NCBI GenBank assembly: GCA_021819435.1
Contig: JAKARB010000001.1
Location: forward strand, 310,001 to 374,000
Reading direction: 5' to 3'
DNA length: 64,000 nt
Origin: Pseudomonadota bacterium
GTDB lineage: Bacteria; Pseudomonadota; Gammaproteobacteria; Burkholderiales; Burkholderiaceae_C
Numbering within the stretch: position 1 is the stretch's first letter; each line of letters opens with the position of its first letter. A model generated the notes under the pieces. That model ran no database searches and was not told the DNA's origin. It saw only the letters and a program-made list of their open reading frames with translations. The position numbers and the translations under genes were made by a program. Shown here one piece after another: positions 9,061 through 21,251 of this stretch.

Positions 9061-9351
9061 TCAGATCCCCATCTTGCCCAGCCGATCCATCAGGTCGCGC
9101 AGCGTGCTGACCAGCACGGGGTGATCGGTTTCCAGCTTGGCTTCGAGCGTTTGCGCCAGGACGTTGATGTCGTCTTGGTCGTCGCGGGTTTGCGGGTCGT
9201 TGGCAGCCTGCTCGTCGGATTGGGCCAACACCCGTTGGATGTCTGCGTCCAGGGTTTGCAAGGCCTCGCGCGTGGACGCATCGACCTGGGGGCGCGCGGC
9301 CAGTTCGGTGTGCAGGCGCTGCAAGAGCGCGGTCAGTTCCTCGCGGTTCAT
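9061..9351 (-). CDS. DUF4404 family protein
   Basis: A 96-residue acidic, predominantly helical cytoplasmic protein of unknown function, recognised as the small DUF4404 family by its MNREELxxLLxxLHxEL start and a C-terminal DHPVLVSTLRDLMDRLGKMGI segment. The start at 9351 is fixed by a strong Shine-Dalgarno (AAAGGAGA) seven bases upstream on the minus strand; the longer open frame upstream is noise. The Leu/Ala heptad-like spacing suggests a helical bundle or coiled coil. It is downstream of fabI on the same strand but separated from it by an intrinsic terminator, so it probably has its own promoter. Confidence 0.75.
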   Translation of the reverse strand: MNREELTALLQRLHTELAARPQVDASTREALQTLDADIQRVLAQSDEQAANDPQTRDDQDDINVLAQTLEAKLETDHPVLVSTLRDLMDRLGKMGI

Positions 9352-9415
9352 GATTGTGTCTCCTTTGAGGCCCATTCTGCCGATTCGCGTGGGGGATGCA
9401 AGCCGCGCGGGCGTG

Positions 9416-9436
9416 AAAAAGGGGCCTCGCGGCCCC
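9416..9436 (-). terminator. intrinsic terminator of fabI
   Basis: On the minus strand GGGGCC-GCGA-GGCCCC forms a six-base-pair GC hairpin directly followed by five Ts, 55 bases after the fabI stop. Confidence 0.75.
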
Positions 9437-9490
9437 CTCTCTTCGCTGGCTGGCGGCGTCAGTGGCAGTCGCCCACCGCCTGCCCCGGCG

Positions 9491-10282
9491 TCACTCGGCC
9501 AAGTCGCCCAGCCCACCCATGACGTGGCTGAAGCCGCCGTCCACGTAGGTGATCTCGGCCGTCACGCCACCGGCCAGGTCGGACAGCATGAAGGCGGCCA
9601 CGTTGCCCACGTCCTCGATGGTGACGTTGCGGCGCAACGGGGCGTTCTGCTCGACCACGCTCAGGATCTTGCTGAAGCCCTTGATGCCCGAGGCTGCCAG
9701 GGTCTTGATCGGGCCGGCCGAAATGCCGTTGGCACGGATGCCTTTGGGGCCCAGGCTGGCGGCGGTGTAACGCACAGAGGCTTCTAGCGAGGCCTTGGCC
9801 AGGCCCATGGTGTTGTAAGCCGGCACGATGCGTTCCGCGCCCAGGTAGGACAGCGTCAGCAGGGCCGATTTCGGGTTCAGGTAGGGCAGGGCTGCCTTGG
9901 CCATGGCCGGAAAGCTGTAGGCCGAGATGTCGTGGGCGATGCGGAAACCTTCGCGCGAGAGGCCTTCCAGGAAGTCGCCTGCGATGGCTTCGCGCGGGGC
10001 AAAACCAATGGAATGCACGAAACCGTCGAAGGTGGGCCACACCTTGGCCAGGTCGGCGAACATCTGGGCGATCTGCTCGTCGCTGCCCACGTCGCAATCG
10101 AAGATCAGCTCGGAGTTGAATTCCTTGGCGAAATCGGTGATGCGGTCCTTGAAGCGCTCGCCGACGTAGCTGAAAGCCAGCTCGGCGCCTTCGCGGTGGC
10201 AGGCCTGGGCGATGCCGTAGGCGATGGAACGGTTGGACAGCAGGCCCGTGATCAACAGGCGCTTGCCAGCGAGGAATCCCAT
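9491..10282 (-). CDS. fabI: enoyl-[acyl-carrier-protein] reductase (NADH)
   Basis: A 263-residue short-chain-dehydrogenase-fold enzyme that performs the last reduction of each fatty-acid elongation cycle. The start at 10282 ([13 protein letters not shown]) has GGAGA upstream and matches the family; the longer frame to 10318 is not needed. Visible are the FabI-type cofactor loop [13 protein letters not shown], Tyr156 and Lys163 (YNTMGLAK, the FabI Y-x6-K pair) and the C-terminal [11 protein letters not shown]. It is divergent from the rimP operon and not linked to the other fab genes at the right end of the window. This is the FabI isoform inhibited by triclosan in other bacteria. Confidence 0.96.
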   Translation of the reverse strand: MGFLAGKRLLITGLLSNRSIAYGIAQACHREGAELAFSYVGERFKDRITDFAKEFNSELIFDCDVGSDEQIAQMFADLAKVWPTFDGFVHSIGFAPREAIAGDFLEGLSREGFRIAHDISAYSFPAMAKAALPYLNPKSALLTLSYLGAERIVPAYNTMGLAKASLEASVRYTAASLGPKGIRANGISAGPIKTLAASGIKGFSKILSVVEQNAPLRRNVTIEDVGNVAAFMLSDLAGGVTAEITYVDGGFSHVMGGLGDLAE

Positions 10283-10380
10283 GGAGTCTCCATTCGAGGG
10301 GTCAAACCAGCCGCGCATTCTGACACGGGCGGCGTGGGGGGATGCCTGGGTGCCTCATCCATGAATTTCATCCTGTGCCC

Positions 10381-10409
10381 TTGATGTGGTCGTTTCATCG
10401 GGGTAAAAT
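10381..10409 (+). promoter_or_regulatory. sigma70-like promoter upstream of rimP operon
   Basis: TTGATG (10381-10386), a 17-bp spacer and TAAAAT (10404-10409) make a good housekeeping promoter pointing to rimP. Transcription would start near 10416, leaving a leader of about 320 nt before rimP. Confidence 0.6.
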
Positions 10410-10415
10410 GCGGGA

Positions 10416-10675
10416 TTGGCTGCTTTGGCTGATCCGGTTTTCCCACTGGCTTTTTCATTCGGGTGCCATCAGGTGCCCGCTTTGCTTGGTTGTTTGCTTG
10501 GTGTTTGCCAAGTTCGCCAGGTGCGTCAAGTGAAACGAGCTTCGGGGTGCTGGGTTTCCAAGCGGTTCGCTTCGTGAATGTCACGGGCGTCGCTGGCTGC
10601 ATGTGAACCGACATGCGAAGTGGCCTGCGGTGGTCTGTGCAGTGTGAGGGCGGATCATTCCAGCCCTTTTTTTTT
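10416..10675 (+). ncRNA. structured leader RNA or small RNA ahead of rimP
   Basis: A gene-free 260-base stretch between a strong promoter-like element and a terminator-like hairpin. It contains a hairpin at 10460-10479 (CGGGTGCC-ATCA-GGTGCCCG, eight pairs with two G-T wobbles). No tRNA T-loop, tmRNA or 6S signature was seen. It may be an attenuated 5' leader of the rimP-nusA-infB operon or a separate small RNA. The function is inferred from position only. Confidence 0.4.
10647..10675 (+). terminator. terminator-like hairpin inside the rimP leader
   Basis: AGGGC-GGA-TCAT-TCC-(A)-GCCCT forms an eight-pair stem with one bulged A, immediately followed by nine Ts (10667-10675). It lies 61 bases before the rimP start and downstream of the promoter, so it should stop or attenuate transcription into the operon. 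Confidence 0.65.
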
Positions 10676-10735
10676 GCTTGACCGTTTTTCAGGCGCTCGC
10701 GCCCTTGCTTTTTTCGTTGATCGCACCCCATCAGG

Positions 10736-11395
10736 ATGAGTTGGCTCAATGTCGTTGAAACCACCGTGACCGGCCTCGGTTACGAGCTTGTGGACTGTGA
10801 ACGCAGTTCGCATGGCTTGCTGCGCGTGTACATCGACCGCCTGCCTGACCAGCCTTACGACCTGCCGGGCGACCTCGTCACCGTGGACGACTGCGAAAAA
10901 GTGACCCGCCAACTGCAATACGCCCTGGAAACGGTCGATGCCGACTACGCGCGCCTGGAAGTTTCGTCTCCTGGCGTTGATCGCCCTCTGAAGACGCCGG
11001 CGCACTTCGCCCGCTTCCAGGGGGAGCGCATCACCATCGCGCTCAAGGCCCCGTTCCAGGGGCGCAAACACTACAGCGGCGTGCTGTGTGCTTCTCCAGA
11101 TGGAGACGAAGCCGCCATCGCTGCGGGCCAGGCCTGGGGCCTGTTGCTCAATTCGGCCGATGCCGAAAAGCCGCTGTCCAAGACGGCGGCCAAGAAGCTG
11201 GCCAAGGAACTGGCGGCCCGGGGCGAAACCGAGCCGCAGCAGGTGGATGAAATTTTGGGTTTCACACTCGATGAAATTCGCGAGGCCAGACTGGTGCCTG
11301 AAGTGAGTTTCAAGGGTCGTGTGCGTCGGGAGGCAACCCCGGCGAGTGAAGTTGCCGTCGAAGAGGCGCAAGAACTCGGAGGTCAGAAGAAATGA
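10736..11395 (+). CDS. rimP: ribosome maturation factor RimP
   Basis: A 219-residue protein needed for 30S subunit maturation. The N-terminal [15 protein letters not shown] and the central [22 protein letters not shown] are the standard RimP signatures; an SH3-like C-terminal domain follows (residues about 90-200). It is longer than the usual 150-170 residues owing to insertions rich in Ala/Lys/Glu in the C-terminal part and a short acidic tail. The ATG at 10736 has only a weak Shine-Dalgarno. The gene overlaps nusA by 4 bp (ATGA), the conserved arrangement of this operon. Confidence 0.94.
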   Translation: MSWLNVVETTVTGLGYELVDCERSSHGLLRVYIDRLPDQPYDLPGDLVTVDDCEKVTRQLQYALETVDADYARLEVSSPGVDRPLKTPAHFARFQGERITIALKAPFQGRKHYSGVLCASPDGDEAAIAAGQAWGLLLNSADAEKPLSKTAAKKLAKELAARGETEPQQVDEILGFTLDEIREARLVPEVSFKGRVRREATPASEVAVEEAQELGGQKK

Positions 11396-12867
11396 ATCGT
11401 GAATTGCTGATGCTGGTGGACGCCATCTCCCGTGAGAAGAGCGTGGACCGTGACGTGGTGTTCGGTGCGGTCGAATCCGCCCTGGCCTCCGCCACCAAGA
11501 AGCTCTACCAGGGCGAAGTGGACATCCGTGTCGCCATCGACCGTGAAAGTGGCGAGTACGAGACCTTCCGCCGCTGGCTGGTCGTGCCCGACGAGGCCGG
11601 CCTGCAGAACCCGGAAGCCGAGGAAATCCTCTCGGACGCCGTCGACCGCATCGCCGACATCGAGGTCGGTGATTACATCGAGGAATCCATCGAATCCGTG
11701 CCCATCGGCCGCATCGGTGCGCAAGCCGCCAAGCAGGTCATCCTGCAGAAGATCCGCGACGCCGAGCGCGAACAGCTGCTCAACGACTTCCTCTCGCGCG
11801 GCGAGAAGATCTTCGTGGGCACCGTCAAGCGCCTGGACAAGGGCGACATCATCGTCGAGTCGGGCCGCGTCGAAGGGCGCCTCAAGCGCACCGAGATGAT
11901 CCCGAAGGAAAACCTGCGCTCGGGCGACCGCGTTCGCGCCTACATGCTGGGCGTCGATTCGCTGGCCCGTGGCCCGCAGATCATGCTCTCGCGCTCTGCC
12001 CCCGATTTCATGATCGAACTCTTCCGCCAGGAAGTGCCCGAGATCGAACAAGGCCTGCTCGAGATCAAGAGCTGCGCCCGTGATTCCGGCTCGCGCGCCA
12101 AGATAGCTGTGCTCTCGCACGACAAGCGCGTCGACCCGATCGGCACTTGCGTGGGCGTGCGCGGTTCGCGCGTCACCGCCGTCACCAACGAGTTGGCCGG
12201 CGAGCGCGTCGACATCGTGCTGTGGTCCGAAGACCCGGCGCAGTTCGTCATCGGTGCGCTGGCCCCGGCCAACGTGCAGTCCATTTTTGTTGATGAAGAA
12301 AAGCACGCCATGGACGTGGTCGTGGACGAGGAAAACCTCGCCATCGCCATCGGCCGTGGTGGCCAGAACGTGCGCCTGGCGTCCGAGCTGACCGGCTGGA
12401 AGATCAACATCATGTCGGCCGAGGAATCGGCCCAGAAGCAGGCCGTCGAGTCCGACTCCATCCGCAAGATCTTCGTCGAGAAGCTCGATGTGGACGTGGA
12501 AGTCGCCGACATCCTGATCGCCGAAGGCTTCTCCAGCCTGGAAGAAGTGGCCTACGTGCCGCTGCAGGAAATGCTGGAAATCGATGCCTTCGACGAAGAC
12601 ACGGTCAACGAACTGCGCACCCGTGCCAAGGATGCGCTGCTGACCATGGAAATCGCCAAGGAAGAAGAAGTCGAAGCCCTGTCGGAAAGCCTCAAGGGGC
12701 TGGAAGGCCTGACGCCCGAGCTGATCACCAAGCTCACGGAGTCTGGCATCCACACCCGTGACGACCTGGCCGACCTCGCTGTGGACGAGCTGACCGAGAT
12801 CACCGGTGTGTCCGATGATCAGGCTCGCGCGCTCATCATCAAGGCCCGCGAACACTGGTTCGCCTGA
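11392..12867 (+). CDS. nusA: transcription termination/antitermination protein NusA
   Basis: A 491-residue RNA-polymerase-binding factor controlling pausing, termination and antitermination. Order: N-terminal polymerase-binding domain (about 1-130), S1 domain (about 135-200, [17 protein letters not shown]), two KH domains ([11 protein letters not shown] and [12 protein letters not shown]), then two C-terminal acidic AR repeats to residue 491. The AR repeats are the proteobacterial form that binds lambda N or the alpha-CTD. A strong GGAGGT precedes the start, which overlaps the rimP stop. In other bacteria NusA represses its own operon, relevant here because of the terminator-like hairpin upstream of rimP. 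Confidence 0.96.
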   Translation: MNRELLMLVDAISREKSVDRDVVFGAVESALASATKKLYQGEVDIRVAIDRESGEYETFRRWLVVPDEAGLQNPEAEEILSDAVDRIADIEVGDYIEESIESVPIGRIGAQAAKQVILQKIRDAEREQLLNDFLSRGEKIFVGTVKRLDKGDIIVESGRVEGRLKRTEMIPKENLRSGDRVRAYMLGVDSLARGPQIMLSRSAPDFMIELFRQEVPEIEQGLLEIKSCARDSGSRAKIAVLSHDKRVDPIGTCVGVRGSRVTAVTNELAGERVDIVLWSEDPAQFVIGALAPANVQSIFVDEEKHAMDVVVDEENLAIAIGRGGQNVRLASELTGWKINIMSAEESAQKQAVESDSIRKIFVEKLDVDVEVADILIAEGFSSLEEVAYVPLQEMLEIDAFDEDTVNELRTRAKDALLTMEIAKEEEVEALSESLKGLEGLTPELITKLTESGIHTRDDLADLAVDELTEITGVSDDQARALIIKAREHWFA

Positions 12868-12925
12868 TCGAAGCCCGACCACCGCCCGTACTCACTCAAG
12901 CAAGCTCATCGCAAGGATCTAAACA

Positions 12926-15976
<3,051 letters not shown>

Positions 15977-16002
15977 AAAACACAGCGACCGCTCCCCAAC
16001 CC

Positions 16003-16030
16003 AACCCCGCCTGAAACCCAGGCGGGGTTT
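16003..16030 (+). terminator. hairpin between infB and rbfA
   Basis: An 11-bp perfect stem, AACCCCGCCTG paired with CAGGCGGGGTT around a five-base loop, ends in TTT. The U-tract is short, so partial termination or mRNA processing/protection is more likely than a full stop. Confidence 0.6.
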
Positions 16031-16068
16031 GTGCTTGGAGGGCGGGCACTGAGCAGGAGTCAAGCACC

Positions 16069-16464
16069 ATGCGTCACAAACGTTCCACACCCAATCGCGG
16101 CCTCCGCGTGGCCGACCAGATCCAGCGCGACCTGGCCGAGCTCATCCGCGAGCTGAAAGATCCGCGCATCGGCATGGTCACGATCAGCAACGTCGAGGTG
16201 ACGCCGGATTACGCACATGCCAAGGTGCGTTTTTCGCTGCTCATCGGTGACCCGACTGAGAGCGAAGAGGGCCTCAACGAGGCCGCTGGCTACCTGCGCA
16301 ATGGCTTGTTCAAGCGCCTGCAGATCCACACCGTGCCGACGCTGCATTTCCACTTCGACCGCACCACCGAGCGCGCGGCCGAGCTCAATGCGCTGATCAA
16401 CCGCGCCGTGGCGGACAAGGCCAAGGATGCGGATGAGCCGGGCGCGGAGGGCAAGGACGCGTGA
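16069..16464 (+). CDS. rbfA: 30S ribosome-binding factor RbfA
   Basis: A 131-residue KH-fold protein that binds immature 30S subunits during 16S rRNA 5'-end maturation. Signatures are [42 protein letters not shown] and the later [26 protein letters not shown] sits about ten bases before the ATG. It overlaps truB (GTG at 16461), so the two are translationally coupled. Confidence 0.95.
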   Translation: MRHKRSTPNRGLRVADQIQRDLAELIRELKDPRIGMVTISNVEVTPDYAHAKVRFSLLIGDPTESEEGLNEAAGYLRNGLFKRLQIHTVPTLHFHFDRTTERAAELNALINRAVADKAKDADEPGAEGKDA

Positions 16465-17495
16465 ACATGGTCGCGGCAACTCAACAGCTGGCCCGCCCGC
16501 CGCGTCAACCGCGTCGGGCTCTGCATGGCGTCATCCTGCTCGACAAGCCGCTGGGCTTGTCGAGCAACGATGCCTTGCAGAAGGTCAAGCGGCTGTTCCG
16601 TGCCGAGAAGGCGGGCCACACCGGCACGCTCGACCCACTGGCCACCGGCCTGCTGCCGCTGTGCTTCGGCGCGGCCACGAAGTTCTCGCAGGTCTCGCTC
16701 GACGCCGACAAGCGCTACACCGCCACGCTGCAGCTGGGCGTGCGCACCACCACGGCCGATGCCGAGGGCGAGGTGCTGTCCACCCGCGAGGTGACGCCCG
16801 CCATGCTCGAACCCCAGCGCTTGCGCGCGGCCTGCGATGACTTCCTGGGCACGATCGACCAGGTGCCGCCCATGCACTCGGCGCTCAAGCACCAGGGCAA
16901 GGCGCTGTACGAGTACGCACGCGAAGGTGTCGAGATCGAACGCGCGCCGCGCCGCGTCACCCTTCACGCCATTGACATCGTTTCGGTGCAAGGTGAGGTC
17001 GTGACCATCGACGTGCGTTGCAGCAAGGGCACCTACATCCGCACCCTGGCCGAGGACATCGGCGAACACCTGGGCTGTGGCGCCCACCTCATCGGCTTGC
17101 GCCGCACCGGCAGCGGGGGTGTTTCGTTGCAAGGTGCGGTCACGCTCGAAGCCCTGCAAACCATGACCGAGGCCGAGCGCGACCAGCACCTGATGGCGCC
17201 CGACGTGCTGCTGGCCGATTGCCCCGAAGCCATGTTGTCCCAAGACGATGCTGCCCGTTTCCTGACCGGCATGCGCCGCAAGGTGGGGCTGGCCAACGCA
17301 TCCCTGGTGCGCGTCTATGGTCCTTTGCCAGGTGCTTCGGACATGGCCGCCTCATCCGCCCTCCGACGTGTGCTGCTTGGCAGCGCCCACGTGCAGGCCG
17401 GCGAACTCATCCCCACCCGCTTGCTCAGCCCCATGGAAGTGCAAGGCCTGGTGAGCCAGCAAGCGAGCGAGCCGGCCGTGCCGGCCGCCCATTGA
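16461..17495 (+). CDS. truB: tRNA pseudouridine(55) synthase
   Basis: A 344-residue enzyme converting U55 to pseudouridine in the T-loop of tRNAs. The catalytic motif [12 protein letters not shown] (Asp58 if the GTG at 16461 is used) and [22 protein letters not shown] are diagnostic; the C-terminal part is the TruB-type PUA-like region. The start may be GTG 16461, overlapping rbfA, or ATG 16467; both precede the conserved [15 protein letters not shown]. It completes the conserved rimP-truB order. Confidence 0.95.
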   Translation: MNMVAATQQLARPPRQPRRALHGVILLDKPLGLSSNDALQKVKRLFRAEKAGHTGTLDPLATGLLPLCFGAATKFSQVSLDADKRYTATLQLGVRTTTADAEGEVLSTREVTPAMLEPQRLRAACDDFLGTIDQVPPMHSALKHQGKALYEYAREGVEIERAPRRVTLHAIDIVSVQGEVVTIDVRCSKGTYIRTLAEDIGEHLGCGAHLIGLRRTGSGGVSLQGAVTLEALQTMTEAERDQHLMAPDVLLADCPEAMLSQDDAARFLTGMRRKVGLANASLVRVYGPLPGASDMAASSALRRVLLGSAHVQAGELIPTRLLSPMEVQGLVSQQASEPAVPAAH

Positions 17496-17528
17496 TTTCA
17501 GACCTCAGAGATTCCCCGAAAGACGCCC

Positions 17529-19361
17529 ATGAGCACTCAAATCCGCAACATCGCGATCATCGCCCACGTGGACCATGGCAAGACGACCATGGTGGACCAA
17601 CTGCTGCGCCAGTCCGGCACCTTCGCCGAGCACGAAAAAGTGGTCGACACGGTGATGGACAACAACGCCATCGAACGCGAGCGTGGCATCACCATCCTGG
17701 CCAAGAACTGCGCTGTGAGCTGGAAGGGCACGCACATCAACATCGTCGACACCCCGGGCCACGCGGACTTTGGCGGTGAAGTCGAGCGCGCGCTGTCGAT
17801 GGTGGACGGCGTGGTGCTGCTGATCGACGCGCAGGAAGGCCCGATGCCCCAGACGCGCTTCGTGACCAAGAAGGCGCTGGCGCTGGGCTTGAAGCCCATC
17901 GTCGTGGTCAACAAGGTCGACAAGCCGGGTGCCAAGCCGGACGCCGTCATCAACGCCGCTTTCGACCTGTTCGACAAGCTGGGCGCGACCGACGAGCAGC
18001 TCGACTTCCCCGTGGTGTACGCCTCGGGCATCAATGGCTGGTCTTCGCTGGAAGAAGGCGAGCCGGGTGCGCAATGGGGCACCGACATGTCGGCCCTGTT
18101 CGACACGGTGCTCAAGCACGTGCAGCCGCACAACGGCAACCCCGAGGCTCCGCTGCAGCTGCAGATCTCGGCGCTGGACTACAACAGCTTCGTCGGTCGC
18201 ATTGGCGTGGGCCGCGTCAACGCCGGCAAGATCAAGCCCGGCATGGATGTGGTCGTGATGGAAGGGGCTGACGGCAAGACCATCAAGGGCCGCATCAACC
18301 AGGTGCTGACCTTCCAGGGGCTGGACCGCGTGCAGGTGACCGAGGCTGGCCCGGGCGAGATCGTGCTGATCAACGGCATTGAAGAAATCGGCATCGGCGT
18401 GACGGTGACCGACCCGGCCAACCCCTCGCCGCTGCCCATGCTGAAGGTGGACGAGCCCACGCTGACCATGAACTTCTGCGTGAACACCTCGCCGCTGGCC
18501 GGCCGCGAAGGCAAGTTCGTGACCTCGCGCCAGATCTGGGACCGCCTGCAAAAGGAACTGCAGCACAACGTGGCGCTGCGCGTGAAGGAAACCGACGAAG
18601 ACGGCATCTTCGAGGTCTGCGGCCGGGGTGAATTGCACCTGACCATCCTGCTGGAAAACATGCGCCGCGAAGGCTACGAGCTGGCCGTGTCCAAGCCGCG
18701 CGTGATGTTCAAGGACATCGATGGCGTCAAGAGCGAGCCGATGGAACTCGTCACCGCCGACGTGGAAGAAATCCACCAGGGCGGCGTGATGCAGGCCCTC
18801 GGCCTGCGCAAGGGCGAGATGATCAACATGGAGCCGGACGGCCAAGGCCGCGTGCGCCTGGAGTACCGCATCCCGGCTCGTGGCCTGATCGGCTTCTCCA
18901 ACGAGTTCATGAACCTGACGCGTGGCTCGGGCCTGATCTCGTCGATCTTCGACGGCTACGAAGCGCACAAGGGCGAAATCGGCGGCCGCAAGAACGGCGT
19001 GCTGATCTCGATGGACGACGGTGAAATCTTCACCTACGCCCTGGGCAAGCTCGATGATCGCGGCCGCATGTTCGTCAAGCCGAACGACCCGGTGTACGAA
19101 GGCATGATCGTCGGCATCCACAGCCGCGACAACGACCTGGTGGTCAACGCCACGCGCACCAAGCAGCTCACCAACTTCCGCGTCTCTGGCAAGGAAGACG
19201 CCATCAAGATCACGCCGCCGATCGAACTCACGCTGGAGTACGGCGTGGACTTCATCGACGACGACGAGCTGGTCGAGATCACCCCGAAGAGCATCCGCCT
19301 GCGCAAGCGTCACCTGAAGGAACACGACCGCAAGCGTGCTTCGCGTGAAGCGAACGCCTGA
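17529..19361 (+). CDS. typA: ribosome-associated GTPase TypA/BipA
   Basis: A 610-residue translational GTPase of the EF-G superfamily acting on the ribosome in assembly and stress adaptation. Motifs seen: HVDHGKTT (G1) near residue 14, ERERGITI (G2), [16 protein letters not shown] (G3) and VNKVDKPGA (G4); then EF-G-like domains II, III and V and the BipA-specific C-terminus, with [19 protein letters not shown]. It is 33 bp after truB, an arrangement common in Burkholderiales, and is followed by a clear terminator that probably ends the operon. Confidence 0.96.
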   Translation: MSTQIRNIAIIAHVDHGKTTMVDQLLRQSGTFAEHEKVVDTVMDNNAIERERGITILAKNCAVSWKGTHINIVDTPGHADFGGEVERALSMVDGVVLLIDAQEGPMPQTRFVTKKALALGLKPIVVVNKVDKPGAKPDAVINAAFDLFDKLGATDEQLDFPVVYASGINGWSSLEEGEPGAQWGTDMSALFDTVLKHVQPHNGNPEAPLQLQISALDYNSFVGRIGVGRVNAGKIKPGMDVVVMEGADGKTIKGRINQVLTFQGLDRVQVTEAGPGEIVLINGIEEIGIGVTVTDPANPSPLPMLKVDEPTLTMNFCVNTSPLAGREGKFVTSRQIWDRLQKELQHNVALRVKETDEDGIFEVCGRGELHLTILLENMRREGYELAVSKPRVMFKDIDGVKSEPMELVTADVEEIHQGGVMQALGLRKGEMINMEPDGQGRVRLEYRIPARGLIGFSNEFMNLTRGSGLISSIFDGYEAHKGEIGGRKNGVLISMDDGEIFTYALGKLDDRGRMFVKPNDPVYEGMIVGIHSRDNDLVVNATRTKQLTNFRVSGKEDAIKITPPIELTLEYGVDFIDDDELVEITPKSIRLRKRHLKEHDRKRASREANA

Positions 19362-19401
19362 TCTCTTGATGACGCATCTACCCCGAACGGGTAGCTGATG
19401 G

Positions 19402-19442
19402 AAGCCCTGATGCTGGCCAGCAAGCCGGCATCAGGGCTTTCC
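19402..19442 (+). terminator. intrinsic terminator after typA
   Basis: A 12-bp stem AAGCCCTGATGC / GCATCAGGGCTT (19402-19413 with 19428-19439), ending TTT, 40 bases after the typA stop. Confidence 0.75.
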
Positions 19443-19548
19443 CACATTTGGCCGGCAGGTGAACATGAGTGGCCGCATTGGTGAATGCCGTGGTGCGCGC
19501 CTGTTCCTACGATGACTGCACTTCCAACACGTTGTACAGCAGCTCATC

Positions 19549-21207
19549 ATGCAAAAACTGAATCGCCGCCAGTGGGGACAAAGCGTTTTGGCCATCGGGG
19601 GCCAGTTGGGCCTGGGGAGCGTGGGCCTGCCCATGCGCGCCCTCACCGGCGGGGTGGCTTCGGCGGGGGCCCTGGCTGGCCTCATGACCGACGAGGCCTA
19701 CGCCGCGCAGGCCGAAGAACACGTGCCCAACCTCGTCGTCGGCACGGGCTATGGCGGCGCCGTCACGGCGCTGCGCCTGGCTCAGCAGGGGCAGCGCGTG
19801 ACCATGATCGAAATGGGCCGGCTGTGGAACACGCCGGGCCCCGACGGCAAGGTCTTTTGCAAACCCTTCTCGCCCGACGACCGGGCCATGTGGTTCAAGG
19901 ACCGCATCACCGCGGTGTTCTCCACCATCGGCGGTGTCATCCCGCTGAGCAGCCTGCTGAAGGTGCCGGTGGCCGCAGGCATCCTCGACGTGGTGTCTTC
20001 GCCTAACATGGACGTCTACCTCGGCCGTGGCGTGGGCGGTGGCTCGCTGGTCAACCTGGCGATGCTGATCACGCCCTACCGCGAGACGCTGCAGCGCATC
20101 ATGCCGCCTGGCATCGACATCAACGAGCTCTACAACGTCTACTACCCCCGTGCGTTGGTCACGCTGGGCGGCAACCGCATCCGCCCGGCCTACTACCAGG
20201 CCAGCGCTTACCACCGCTATGCCCGCGTGGCCTGCGCGCAGGCGGCCAAGGCCGGCTACCAGTGGCGCACGCTCGACTCGGGCTATGACATGGCCTACAT
20301 GGAGCAGGAAGAAGCGGGCACGGTGCCCAAGTCCGCGCTGGGCAGCGAAGGCGGCTTCGGCAACAACTACGGTAAGAAGAGCCTGGACAAGACCTACCTG
20401 GCCGAGGCGCTCGGCACGGGCCTGGTGCGCATTCAGCCGCTGACGGAGGTGACCTCGATCAGCCGCGCCGCCGATGGGCGCTACGTGGTGACCACCAAGC
20501 AGATCGATGTGAAGGGCACCGTGCTGGCCACGCGCGCCATCAGCTGCGACCGCCTCTTCCTGGGTGGTGGCAGCATCGGCACCACCCAGTTGCTGGTGAA
20601 GGCACGTGCCACTGGCACGCTGCCCAACCTCAACGAGCATGTTGGCACGCGCTGGAGTTCCAATGGCGAGATTTTCATGGTGCGCAACGTCTTCACGCCG
20701 ACCGGGGCCAAGACCTCGGTGCTGCCGACCACTGGCGTCGACGCCTACGACCACAAGGGGCAGCAGGTGTACTCGATGAACATCGCCATCCCGCTGGGCA
20801 TCGACACTTTCAGCACCGCGCACATCACGATGACGCAGACGCCGGAGCTCGGCCGCTTCAGCTATGACGCGGCCAAGCAGCAGGCGGTGCTGAACTGGTC
20901 AGACACGGCCAAGAACGAGCCGGTGACCAGCGCACGCACGGTCTACGACAAGATCAACAAGGTCAATGGCGCGACCTACAACAAGAGCTGGTTCGGCGGC
21001 AAGACGGTGGGCGACAACGCGACCTACCACCCGCTGGGCGGTTGCCCGATCGGCCTGGCCACGGACGACATCGGCCAGGTCAAGGGTTACCCGGGCCTGT
21101 ACGTGATGGACGCGGCGCTGTTCCCCGATTCGCTGGTGGCCAACCCGGCGCTGTCGGTCACGGCGCTGGCGGAGCGCAACATCGAGCGCATCATTGCCTC
21201 GAGGTGA
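19549..21207 (+). CDS. cholesterol-oxidase-like GMC flavoprotein, exported
   Basis: A 552-residue FAD enzyme of the GMC family, closest in motif to class I (non-covalent FAD) cholesterol/3-beta-hydroxysteroid oxidases. The dinucleotide-binding loop VVGTGYGGAVTALRLA is near residue 62. The second FAD stretch LGRGVGGGSLVN, the active-site TYHPLGGCPIG (His) and the C-terminal NPALSVTALAERN (Asn) follow in the order expected for the family. The N-terminus has a twin-Arg segment (NRRQWGQ), a long hydrophobic stretch and an AYA-A cleavage-like site, so Tat export of the folded flavoprotein is likely. The gene stands alone between terminators. The substrate could be a sterol or another secondary alcohol; no other steroid genes are nearby. 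Confidence 0.85.
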   Translation: MQKLNRRQWGQSVLAIGGQLGLGSVGLPMRALTGGVASAGALAGLMTDEAYAAQAEEHVPNLVVGTGYGGAVTALRLAQQGQRVTMIEMGRLWNTPGPDGKVFCKPFSPDDRAMWFKDRITAVFSTIGGVIPLSSLLKVPVAAGILDVVSSPNMDVYLGRGVGGGSLVNLAMLITPYRETLQRIMPPGIDINELYNVYYPRALVTLGGNRIRPAYYQASAYHRYARVACAQAAKAGYQWRTLDSGYDMAYMEQEEAGTVPKSALGSEGGFGNNYGKKSLDKTYLAEALGTGLVRIQPLTEVTSISRAADGRYVVTTKQIDVKGTVLATRAISCDRLFLGGGSIGTTQLLVKARATGTLPNLNEHVGTRWSSNGEIFMVRNVFTPTGAKTSVLPTTGVDAYDHKGQQVYSMNIAIPLGIDTFSTAHITMTQTPELGRFSYDAAKQQAVLNWSDTAKNEPVTSARTVYDKINKVNGATYNKSWFGGKTVGDNATYHPLGGCPIGLATDDIGQVKGYPGLYVMDAALFPDSLVANPALSVTALAERNIERIIASR

Positions 21208-21216
21208 AACACGGCC

Positions 21217-21246
21217 CGGCAACCCCCATGTGACAGAGGGTTGCCG
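21217..21246. terminator. hairpin between convergent oxidase and cyclase genes
   Basis: A nine-pair stem CGGCAACCC / GGGTTGCCG with a 12-base loop lies in the 44-bp gap between two converging genes and could serve both; no long U-tract is present. Confidence 0.5.
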
Positions 21247-21251
21247 TGGCT

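Noticed and set aside
10381-10735. Possible tRNA upstream of rimP, as in enterobacteria (metY)
   Set aside because: No T-loop GGTTCAAATCC-type sequence, acceptor stem or CCA was found; the structure present is a pair of simple hairpins.
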